From the NCBI GenBank assembly GCA_002773835.1, contig PFAC01000019.1:1-34824 (forward strand): a stretch of DNA of 34,824 bases, in the 5' to 3' direction. A program made the position numbers and the translations under genes. Position 1 is the first letter of the stretch; each line of letters starts with the position of its first letter. Below the pieces are notes generated by a model, which did not search any database, was not told the DNA's origin, and worked only from the letters and a program-made list of their open reading frames with translations. Source of the DNA: Chlamydiae bacterium CG10_big_fil_rev_8_21_14_0_10_35_9 (GTDB lineage: Bacteria; Chlamydiota; Chlamydiia; Chlamydiales; SM23-39). Positions 7,242 to 16,000 of this stretch are shown here, one piece after another.

Positions 7242-8558
7242 ATGGATCCTAAATCTACCTTAGATAATTTGATTTCTCACTTGGAAGATGTTGAACTGAC
7301 AACTGTCCATGGAAGAATTACTGAGGCAATCGGGATGCTGATCAAGGCGGTAATCCCTCAAGTTAAGCTGGGTGAAGTTTGCTTAATAAAAAGAGAGGGA
7401 GATCCTTTAGTCGCAGAAGTAGTCGGCTTTACCAAAGATGAAGTGCTCTTGTCGCCGTTAGGTGATATGTCTGGCATAGGCCCCTCCTCTGAAGTAATTC
7501 CTATGCGACTTCCTTTAAATATCAAAGTGGGACCACAACTTTTAGGTCGAGTTTTAAATGGCGTTGGAAAGCCAATGGATGAGGATGTTCTGGGTCCCAT
7601 TGAAGATTTACCTGAAAGTGTTCCTGTTGTTGCACCTCCTCCCGACCCTTTAAAGCGATCTATTATTGAAGAGCCTTTATCAGTGGGAATAAAAAGCATT
7701 GATGGTGTTTTAACCTGCGGAAAAGGACAAAGAGTGGGTATCTTTGCTGCTGCCGGTGTAGGTAAATCGACGCTGTTAGGTATGATTGCTAAAAATGCTA
7801 AAGCAGATGTCAATGTTATATCGCTTATTGGAGAAAGGGGAAGAGAAGTAAGAGAATTTTTAAAAAATGACCTTGGAGAAGAAGGCCTGAAAAGATCCGT
7901 CGTTGTAGTTTCAACTTCTGATCAAGCTCCTCAACTAAGAATTAATGCAGCTTACGTAGGAACAGCCATTGCGGAATATTTTCGAGACCAGGGCAAATCC
8001 GTCATTTTAATGATGGACTCGGTTACTAGATATGCAAGAGCCTTGCGGGAGATCGGCCTTGCAGCGGGTGAGCCCCCTGCCAGAGCTGGATTTACCCCTT
8101 CAGTATTTTCTACCCTTCCTAAACTTTTAGAAAGGTCAGGAAACTCGGATAAAGGCTCTATTACAGGATTTTATACTATATTAGTAGCTGGAGATGACTT
8201 GAATGAGCCAATTGCTGACGAAACAAGATCTATTCTAGATGGTCACATCATTTTGTCTAGAGACTTAGCAAGACAACATCATTACCCTGCTATTGACGTT
8301 TTATCATCTGTCTCTCGTATTTTAACGCATATTACTGACAAAGAGCATCAGCAAGTTATTGGAAAGATAAGAGAAGTGTTAGCAAACTACAAAAAAAATG
8401 AACTGCTGATTCGAATTGGTGAATATAAACCTGGCTCTGACAAAGATGCTGACTTTGCTATCAAATACATTGATAAAGTCAATCAGTTCTTAAAGCAAGG
8501 CGTTCTTGAGAAGTCTAGTTTTGAAGAAACTCTTAACCTGCTTAAAAATCTATTTTAA
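7242..8558 (+). CDS. cdsN: T3SS ATPase CdsN (SctN)
   Basis: Hexameric F1-like ATPase at the base of the secretion apparatus that strips chaperones and unfolds substrates. At 438 residues it has the family's usual length. The Walker A motif is GIFAAAGVGKST (ending at residue 177), the family GERGREVREF motif follows, and Walker B is in VILMMDSVTRYARA. DQAPQLR and GSITGFYTI stretches are also typical of SctN/FliI. It starts 2 bases after the CT668-like gene without a clear ribosome binding site and its stop overlaps the cdsO start by one base (TAATG), so translation is probably coupled on both sides. Confidence 0.97.
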   Translation: MDPKSTLDNLISHLEDVELTTVHGRITEAIGMLIKAVIPQVKLGEVCLIKREGDPLVAEVVGFTKDEVLLSPLGDMSGIGPSSEVIPMRLPLNIKVGPQLLGRVLNGVGKPMDEDVLGPIEDLPESVPVVAPPPDPLKRSIIEEPLSVGIKSIDGVLTCGKGQRVGIFAAAGVGKSTLLGMIAKNAKADVNVISLIGERGREVREFLKNDLGEEGLKRSVVVVSTSDQAPQLRINAAYVGTAIAEYFRDQGKSVILMMDSVTRYARALREIGLAAGEPPARAGFTPSVFSTLPKLLERSGNSDKGSITGFYTILVAGDDLNEPIADETRSILDGHIILSRDLARQHHYPAIDVLSSVSRILTHITDKEHQQVIGKIREVLANYKKNELLIRIGEYKPGSDKDADFAIKYIDKVNQFLKQGVLEKSSFEETLNLLKNLF

Positions 8559-9058
8559 TGAGCGCTGACTATCCTCTTCAAGAGTTAGTTGAGATCAAAG
8601 AAAGGCGATTTCAAGAAGCTGCCCGTATTTTAGAAAAAAAGAAAAAACAGCTTTTGGAAGAAGAAGAAAAATTAAAAGAAAAAGAGAGAGAACGGGATAA
8701 AGTATTAAAGCACAAACTGGAAAAGCTTCATCAGTTACGACAAGCCTTAGATCAAGGTGAAAGAACAGATAAAATTCAACAAATGAAGCGCTACAAAGAA
8801 GTCGTAGATGAGCGTCTAGCTGAGAAAGAAAAGCAAGTTGATGCGCAAAAAAAACAGGTAAAGTTAGCGGAAGAACAGGTAGAAGCTGCAAAAAAAGATT
8901 TATACCAAAAACAAAAAGATGTCGAAAAGCTTACTACTCATAAAAAAGAATGGATGAGTGAAATGGAAAGAGAAGAAACAAGAAAAGAAGCTGCTGAGCA
9001 AGATGAAATTGGCGCTGCCTTGCATTCCCGTAAAAATAAGAAGAAAAAATCATCTTGA
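8558..9058 (+). CDS. cdsO: T3SS stalk protein CdsO (SctO)
   Basis: A 166-residue protein that is almost entirely a charged coiled coil rich in Lys, Glu and Gln (for example EEEEKLKEKERERDKVLKHK). This is the form of YscO/FliJ, which inserts into the ATPase ring and links it to the export gate. It follows cdsN with a 1-base stop/start overlap, the standard SctN-SctO order. The last residues are a Lys-rich tail. Identification is by position, size and coiled coil, since coiled-coil sequence alone is not specific. Confidence 0.85.
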   Translation: MSADYPLQELVEIKERRFQEAARILEKKKKQLLEEEEKLKEKERERDKVLKHKLEKLHQLRQALDQGERTDKIQQMKRYKEVVDERLAEKEKQVDAQKKQVKLAEEQVEAAKKDLYQKQKDVEKLTTHKKEWMSEMEREETRKEAAEQDEIGAALHSRKNKKKKSS

Positions 9059-9094
9059 ATGATTAATCTATAAGTATAAGGAGTAAAACAAAGG

Positions 9095-10078
9095 ATGATA
9101 GGCCCCGTGAGACCTCTACCACCAGATGATAAGGGAAAAACTTCTCGAGCTGATGAATTTGCAGAAAAGCATAAGAAAGTAGAAAGAGCGAGAGAAGTAG
9201 ATCCAGAAGAAAAGAAAAGAAGGAAATTTAGACAACACTTTGAAAAAGAAACAGAGTCTAAAGCAGCTCCTGAAGAAAAAAAGCCTTCCCCTTATGAAAC
9301 TACATTTTATGATAAAGGCCCTGCTGAAAAGCAAGAGCCAGTTAAAGGAGTAGAGCAAAAGTCAGAGCTGGAAGAAGAAAAAAAAGAAGAAAAGTCTATA
9401 TCTTCGAAAGAAGATGGCATCGAAGAGGCCAAGGAATATGACAAGCAAAAACCTGCTTCACCTAGACATCCGACAGAATCTAAAGAAGCAAAAGTTACAA
9501 CTTACCTACCTCCAAAGCCAGATGAACGCATAGAGCAAAAACAGCTTGAATCAGAAAAAGGCATAACAGCGCCTAAGGCAAAGGATGAACCTGAAGAAAA
9601 GAAAAAAGAAACTGAAACGCCACTTCCTTCTCTTCCTATTGCAATGCCGGCTGAAATTGTGCAAAAGGCTTCTGAAATTACCAATTCTGTAAAAGTCTTC
9701 TTAAACCCTGAAATTGCTCCTTTATTTGAACAGATGGTTGGAAGAATGGTGATTATGAGCGCTAAAGAAGGAATTATGCAAACGCAAATTGACTTGACCA
9801 GTGCCAATTTTGAAAACTCCGTTTTTTTTGGCTCTTCAGTCGTATTAGAAAAATATGCTACAGCTCCAGATTCTTTTAATATTCGCTTAACCGGATCTCC
9901 TGAGGCCGTGACCATTTTTAATGCTAATATGGAATCTTTAATGGAAGCTTTTCAGAAATCAAACTTAAACTTTAGAATAGGTAGACTAGAAGCTGCCTAT
10001 GAAACAACAAGGCCTCTTTTTCGAAGAAAAAAATCTACATCAGGTGGAGATATGTCTGGAGAAGATTTAGGAAAGTAA
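9095..10078 (+). CDS. cdsP: T3SS needle-length/specificity-switch protein CdsP (SctP)
   Basis: A 327-residue protein in the CdsP (CT671) position. Residues 1 to about 180 are a highly charged, Pro/Glu/Lys-rich, probably extended segment, as in needle-length rulers of the YscP/FliK type. Residues about 185-310 are a compact domain with a FliK-like C-terminal pattern (FNIRLTGSPEAVTIFNANME, then hydrophobic helices). YscP/FliK proteins measure needle length and switch export specificity. The start is 36 bases after cdsO; AAGGAG lies about 13 bases and AAAGG about 1 base before the ATG, so spacing is not ideal, but there is no better start. The final residues are Lys/Gly/Ser-rich. Confidence 0.78.
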   Translation: MIGPVRPLPPDDKGKTSRADEFAEKHKKVERAREVDPEEKKRRKFRQHFEKETESKAAPEEKKPSPYETTFYDKGPAEKQEPVKGVEQKSELEEEKKEEKSISSKEDGIEEAKEYDKQKPASPRHPTESKEAKVTTYLPPKPDERIEQKQLESEKGITAPKAKDEPEEKKKETETPLPSLPIAMPAEIVQKASEITNSVKVFLNPEIAPLFEQMVGRMVIMSAKEGIMQTQIDLTSANFENSVFFGSSVVLEKYATAPDSFNIRLTGSPEAVTIFNANMESLMEAFQKSNLNFRIGRLEAAYETTRPLFRRKKSTSGGDMSGEDLGK

Positions 10079-10079
10079 A

Positions 10080-11120
10080 ATGACAACGCTTTGGAATACA
10101 CAGATACAAGAAAAAATACAGAACATTGTAGAAGTTCCAGTAGGAATCGATGCGTTTTCTTGGGATAGATTTAGCAAGGAATTTTCCGAGAAGTTTGAAT
10201 TGGAAGGCCTCAAAATTGAACCATTAAAAACCTATTGGCTAACTCCTGAAGAATTTGAAAGTCTTTCTCACAATGAGAACTTTTTTATTGAAATGGCAGC
10301 TCAGCCTATTTTAGAAAATTGTTACTTGTTTATGGACCAAGAAGAAATTTCTAAAATCATCTCTTGGGCCTTATTCAAAAAAGAGGAAGGTAGCAGCTTT
10401 TCTTCTGAACTGCTCCAGGAAGGCTTTTATCGATACATGGTTCTTGAAACCCTCGATATCATAGAGCAAGATAACCTTTGCCAAGGCCTTTCCTTTAAAA
10501 TAACTCAAGAAACAGCGGAAATAAAAGAAGCTTGCCTTGTTATCGACCTGCAAATTACTTATCTGCAAAAAACGTGTTTTGCAAAAGTTTTTCTGACAAA
10601 AGGTTTTATTGACTCCTGGGATAATCAGATTAAAAGTACTATTGACTTTACTAAATTGCCTGTTACAGAATCCCTTAACCTTAATTTTAAGGCTCTTATC
10701 GCTGAAACAGCCGTAAGCGAAAATATATTAGAAACGATAACCCCCGGTGACGTTATTTTATTAGATAAAACTTATTATGATAGTAAGCTGCACCAGGGAT
10801 TTGTCCTTCTTCAACTGGAAAATACTCCCCTATTTCAAGCAAAATTAAAACAAGATAAAATAAAAATCATAGGGCCTGCTTTTTCTGAGGAAGAGCTAAA
10901 TGAGGAAGTGCAAGACCTTCCTTTAAATCTTCATGTTGAAATAGGTTCCTTTAAAATACCTTTTAAGCAGTTAATGACCTTAGAAGAGGGAGAGACCATT
11001 GATCTACCTCACAATATTGAACAGGACATTGATTTAACTTTAAACGGAAATTACCTTGGAAAAGGTGAACTCATAAAAGTTGGCGAAGCTTTTGGCATTC
11101 GCGTAACTGAAATGACTTGA
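10080..11120 (+). CDS. cdsQ: T3SS cytoplasmic C-ring protein CdsQ (SctQ)
   Basis: A 346-residue protein that forms the cytoplasmic sorting platform. Two SpoA-type domains lie in the C-terminal half: one around TPGDVILLDKTYYDSKLHQG and one at the end (LPLNLHVEIGSFKIPFKQLM to FGIRVTEMT). The final domain has the usual order of short beta strands, with a G-(E/D)-x-I/L-x-L motif seen as EGETIDL. The N-terminal half is less conserved. It starts one base after the cdsP stop with no ribosome binding site of its own, so it is probably translated by coupling. Some SctQ genes make a second, shorter product from an internal start; I see no convincing internal site here. Confidence 0.9.
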   Translation: MTTLWNTQIQEKIQNIVEVPVGIDAFSWDRFSKEFSEKFELEGLKIEPLKTYWLTPEEFESLSHNENFFIEMAAQPILENCYLFMDQEEISKIISWALFKKEEGSSFSSELLQEGFYRYMVLETLDIIEQDNLCQGLSFKITQETAEIKEACLVIDLQITYLQKTCFAKVFLTKGFIDSWDNQIKSTIDFTKLPVTESLNLNFKALIAETAVSENILETITPGDVILLDKTYYDSKLHQGFVLLQLENTPLFQAKLKQDKIKIIGPAFSEEELNEEVQDLPLNLHVEIGSFKIPFKQLMTLEEGETIDLPHNIEQDIDLTLNGNYLGKGELIKVGEAFGIRVTEMT

Positions 11121-11149
11121 AGAAACTTCTTCCTTAAACTTTTTCTAGA

Positions 11150-12706
11150 ATGACGAAAGAAAACATATATCATCAAAATACTAAGCCACATTTAACTAAA
11201 GATGTATCGTTCGCCACTCCATCCATAATTGGACCCTATCGTATTGAAAGCCCTCTTAGTAAAGGCGGCATGAGTATTTTATACCTTGCAAGTCATCCTG
11301 AAACTCACGAGCCTTTAGTTGTAAAAATTCTGTCGCCTAAATATATCACCAATAAAGAAATGGTCTCACGATTTTTAAAAGAAGCTGAAATCATTTCCAT
11401 GACTGACCACCCCAATATTATAAAGGTTTTTGGTCAGGGCAAGTGGGAAAAAGGATTGTATATTGCTATGGAGTTTGTTCAGGGTGTTTCTTTAAGGCAA
11501 TTCATTCTACAAAAATCTTTATCTCAGACCAAAGCTCTAGATATTATACTTCAAGTAGCTTACGCCTTACTGCACTTGCATACCCATGGAGTTATCCACA
11601 GAGACTTAAAGCCTGAAAATATCCTTATTACAGAGTCTGGTAAAGTTAAAGTCATTGATTTTGGCATAGCCCAACTTCATCAAGAAGAAGAAATAACGTC
11701 TAAAAAATCTCGCCTGATAGGCACACCAAATTACATGAGTCCTGAACAAAAAGAAAATCCTAATAAAGTATCTTTTTCATCGGATATTTATTCACTGGGA
11801 ATTATCGCTTATGAACTCATCTTAGGAAGGCTTTCGCACGGCGTTATCCATCTATCTTTTTTACCCGGATCTCTTCAGAAGATTATTGAAAAGTCTTTAA
11901 TGGTAAATCCACAAGACCGTTATCAAGATATCGTGGATGTAATAAGTGAAATAACTCTTTTTTTAAAAAAAACACGCGATGAAATACCCACTTCTTTAGA
12001 CAACAAAACACTTGATAGTTTTCTCACATTAAAAAAGGATTTCTTTTCACAAAAAGCTCCAACATGGCCACAAATTGAAATTGGCCTTTCTCAGCAAAAA
12101 GCAGAGTTTATGACAGGAGCGCTGCATGATTTTCACAAGCTGCCAAATGACCAGTATTTAGTTATAATAGCAGAACCCTTAAAAGAAGGATTGTCCACTC
12201 TCCTTCCTGTTGCTGCCCTTAAAGGGATGATAAATGCTCTTATAAAAAGTCAGCAAAATGAATTTCATCCGCTGACTTTCACGCATACTATTAACAGACT
12301 TGTAGCACTTGATAAACAAACTTATCCCAACCCTTTTGGGCTTTCTCTTTTATTGCTTATACCAGAAAAAGATCGTATGGTATTCATTTCCTGCGCTCAT
12401 AGCTCTTTGTATCATTTACCTTCAGACAGCTCTAACTACAAAGCATTAACAACGCCTAACGACCCTATTGGGAAAAGCGGCGATTCTTCTTTTTTAGAAA
12501 CTGCTGCTAATTGGAAAAGTTCTGATTTATTATTACTTTGCTCTATGAATTCCAAAGAAATACCTTCTTTTGATAGTGCTATTTCAGATTATATTTTTTT
12601 ATCTCCACAAGTTCAGTCAGAAAAAATCTTGTCTGAAATTTTAAGCAAGCAGGATATTAAATCTCAAAAGAACTCAACAGCCATTACGCTTCATAGAATT
12701 TTTTAG
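11150..12706 (+). CDS. pkn5: Ser/Thr protein kinase (Pkn5 position) fused to degenerate SpoIIE/PP2C-like domain
   Basis: A 518-residue protein. Residues about 28-285 are a Hanks-type kinase: glycine loop LSKGGMSILYLA, ATP lysine K59 (VVKIL), catalytic HRDLKPEN (H150-D152), DFG at 170-172, and GTPNYMSPEQ with SPE in place of APE. All key residues are present, so activity is expected. Residues about 305-518 follow the pattern of a SpoIIE/RsbU PP2C phosphatase: a DFHKLPNDQYLVIIAEPLKE block where GD...DvsGhG would be, an ISCAHSSLYHL block like the 'aGHpp' block, then DPIGKSGD. The metal-binding aspartates of that family are not where expected, so this half is probably a pseudophosphatase. No membrane segment is seen. 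Pkn5 of Chlamydia sits in this operon position. The FHA protein CdsD upstream is an obvious substrate candidate (inference). Confidence 0.85.
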   Translation: MTKENIYHQNTKPHLTKDVSFATPSIIGPYRIESPLSKGGMSILYLASHPETHEPLVVKILSPKYITNKEMVSRFLKEAEIISMTDHPNIIKVFGQGKWEKGLYIAMEFVQGVSLRQFILQKSLSQTKALDIILQVAYALLHLHTHGVIHRDLKPENILITESGKVKVIDFGIAQLHQEEEITSKKSRLIGTPNYMSPEQKENPNKVSFSSDIYSLGIIAYELILGRLSHGVIHLSFLPGSLQKIIEKSLMVNPQDRYQDIVDVISEITLFLKKTRDEIPTSLDNKTLDSFLTLKKDFFSQKAPTWPQIEIGLSQQKAEFMTGALHDFHKLPNDQYLVIIAEPLKEGLSTLLPVAALKGMINALIKSQQNEFHPLTFTHTINRLVALDKQTYPNPFGLSLLLLIPEKDRMVFISCAHSSLYHLPSDSSNYKALTTPNDPIGKSGDSSFLETAANWKSSDLLLLCSMNSKEIPSFDSAISDYIFLSPQVQSEKILSEILSKQDIKSQKNSTAITLHRIF

Positions 12707-13022
12707 ATCAAATTTTTCTAAAGTTTTTTTTGCGCAAGTGTTGATATCTAAAGTTTATCTGAAAAAAAAGTGTTAAGAATATAACAAGACAAAGATCTCA
12801 ATTAAGTATTCTTCAAAGCATAGATGTGTAATTTATACAAAAAACTGGTTGTTCAATTTTTTAAATAAAAGTGATTTAAATAAATCAAATATGATAGTAA
12901 AAAGAAAAGGTGTAATTTTTTTTTTAGCTCTATGAAAGATTGCAATTATTAGATTAGTATTTTACGATTTTAGTAAGAGTGCAGCTAAATTGCAAAACGC
13001 ATGCTTTTATGGTTTCTTAAAA
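12707..13022. other. AT-rich gap before the secretin gene
   Basis: This is the only gap of any size inside the T3SS cluster. It has long A/T runs, a palindrome-like GATTTAAATAAATC at 12873-12886, a T10 run near 12920, and GCAGCTAAATTGC at 12981-12993. No convincing -35/-10 pair, hairpin terminator or RNA gene was found. It probably carries the promoter that lets cdsC be expressed separately from the preceding genes, but this is inference from the spacing. Confidence 0.4.
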
Positions 13023-16000
13023 ATGCAAAATGTTTTTCGTAAAATTGTCTTTTCTTTTATTTTTCTTGGTTCCCTTTCTTTACCTGAAAGCATAGTCGCT
13101 CAGGAAAGTGGTTTTACCATTAACTATACAAATGTTTCTTTGATTGAGTATGTTAAGTTTGTTGGGAAAATTTGCAAAACCAATTTCATTTATGATGAAA
13201 ATGAACTTGCAAATTTAACTATCACTGTTGTTTCCGATGAGCCCATTACCCGTGAAAACTTAATGTCTACATTAATACAGACACTAAGAATTCATGGTTT
13301 GAACTTATTAGAGCAAGAAGGAAGTCTTCTTATTACTAAATCAGACAGCGTAAAGCAATTAGCACATGTGTCTTCTTCCAATGAAGCTCTTAATCCCGAA
13401 ATTCCTATTATTACTAAAGTATTTCGCGTAAAGAACACGTCTGTAGAGTCTATTGCAGCTATTATTCAATCCATGATATCTGCTCAAGCAGTTTTAGATG
13501 TTTTACCAGAAACTAGGCAAATAATCCTAACAGACATTACGACTAATCTAGAGAAAGTCGAATCTCTTATTGAAAATTTAGACTCCCCTGAGACTCCTTT
13601 GGAGATTGAGCCTTACAAGGTGCGGTTTAACCAGCCTGAATATCTGATTAGCTTGGCAAGCCAGCTTATGGCCCCCCTATCACAAGGAAGCCCCTTTATT
13701 TTAGTCCCACATGATATCGCCAACACAATTTACATTGTTTCAACACCAAGGCTTGTAGAAAAAGCAATCGCCATTTTCAGTAACTTAGATGTAGAGCCAG
13801 ACGCAAAAACAAAAGGAAAGCGTGTAAAAGGAGAAAACCTTCTTATTTATAAGGCGCAAGAAAAAAATGCGATGGAGCTTGTCAAGGCGCTATCCAATAT
13901 TGCAAGTACCTTAAAAGAATCAGGCGTCTTTGATAAAGACCTTATAGAAACGATCGAGACCCAAAAATTTATCCCCGAGACGAACTCCATCCTTTTTATG
14001 GGCAGCCCAACCTCTTTGGCTAAAGTAAAAGAGTTTCTGTTGAGTTTAGACGCTCCAGGAAAAGCTGCTTTTTCAGAGTCAACTCGCTTTTTTATTTATA
14101 AGCCTCAATTTTTAAGTGTTTCGGCTACAAAAAAAGCCATTGATGAATACGCAAAAAATCTTGCTCTTTCCAAATACACCGACCAAACCCTTATCGAGTC
14201 ACTGCAAAATGCAAAAGTAATTCCTTCCACTCAATCAATATTATTCACCGGAGATCCTGTAACATTTGAAAAAATCAGAGAGATTTTAAATAGCGTTGAC
14301 AATGCTTCAGATAGTGATGTGAAGGGAAGGCAAAAAACATTTTGGATGTACAAAATTGAGAAGACGACTTCACAAGGTCTTATTGATGCCCTCAACTCCA
14401 TGGTAAAAGACTTAAAGAAAGCTGATGTAATTGAACAGGATCTTATTGAGACCATTGACTCAATGAAATACTTAAAAGATTCTAATTCCCTGCTTTTTAC
14501 AGGACCTCAAAGTGGAGTCCAGAAGCTTCAAAATTTCCTACCAAGTTTTGATCAAGTAGACGGCCTTCTACCTATTAGCAGTCAATTCTTGGTTCACCGT
14601 CCTGTTTACCTTACAGGTGATCAGATTTTAGAGTCTTTAAAAGATCTTGCTAAAAACTTAGAAGAGTCACAACTGTCAGACCCCGCTTTAATAAGAGCCA
14701 TTGATAGTGGAAAATATGTAAAATCTACACAAACTATTTTGTTTACAGGCGATCCTGAATCATTAAAAAGACTGGAAGCTCTTTTACAAGATGTTGATGG
14801 GAAAGAAACAGCTCAGTACGCCAAAGCAACGTACTGGATCCATCCTTTGAAGTATGTTAGTAGAGAAAGAGCTGAAGAATATTTAAAACAAGTAACGCAG
14901 AACTTAAGCAAGTCAGGCCTAAAAAACGAGCCGGTAGTTGCTGCCATCCGATCCATGCGTTATGTGCCTGAGTCTAGATCGTTAATGTTTTCTGGAACAC
15001 AGGACGCACTCAACCAAGTTCAAGAAATTTTAAACTCTTTTGATAGTCCTGAAGTAGAGAAACAATCTTTTTCTGCTTATTTTCTTTACAAGCTGCAAAA
15101 TGTATCAGGTGCTTTAATTGAAGAAGATTTAGAACGTTTTGCAGAAAATTTAAAGTCTACAGGGCTAAAAGATAGTGAGCTAATTAAGGTATTGGATAAT
15201 GCAAAATGGGTAAGAGAGACTAACTCCATTTTGCTTACGGGCGATTCTAAAGCAATACAAGAAGCGAAAGAGATTTTAAATAAGTTTGACGTTATCAGAG
15301 ATGATAGTAAGCGGGCCGATTTATTTATGTATAAGCCTAAATTCTTACCGCCTGAACTATTGCAAAAATCACTTAATGAACTTGTTGCAAATTTAAAAAA
15401 ATCAGATTTGAGTGATTCAGCTTTAGTTAATCTGATTAAAAGCATGCGCTACTCTGATACTACCCAAACTCTTATCTTTACTGGTGATCCTTCAGCTATA
15501 AAAAAGCTGCAAGTCATTTTGCAAAACATTGATGATGAAAGTGCCCAAGGCCCAATTCAGCAAATAGGCAAAACTACATTTCTTTTATATAAACTCAAAA
15601 ATGCTTCAGGAAATCAGATTCAAGCATCTATCAGACAAATATTAAAAGATTTAAAACGATCTGGCACATCTGACAAAAACTTTTTAAAAACATTAGAGAG
15701 CATGAAGTACGTTCCTGAAACGAACTCTCTACTGTTTACTGGAGATCCTACTTCTTTAGAGAAAGCGCAAGCCTTAGTGGAAAAGTTTGATGTCAAAAGC
15801 TTAGCAGGTCCAGTAGAGATGGGACCGGCTGGTGAAACCTTTTTTGTTTACAAGCCAAAATATTTAAGCGGGCCTGAATTGCAAAAGCAATTAGAAGATT
15901 TTGCTGATAACTTAAAAATGACCGGTCTTTCCGACCCTCTTTTATACCAAGCCTTAAATAATGCTAGATGGGTTGAAGCTAACAAGTCTCTTATCATTAC

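Noticed and set aside
10890..10985. Internal start in cdsQ for a short SctQ-C product
   Set aside because: Known in other SctQ genes, but the GTG and ATG codons near here lack a properly spaced ribosome binding site or are out of frame.
12990..13022. TTG start for cdsC, 11 codons upstream of the ATG
   Set aside because: It would place extra residues before a normal signal peptide and has no better ribosome binding site; the ATG at 13023 is simpler.
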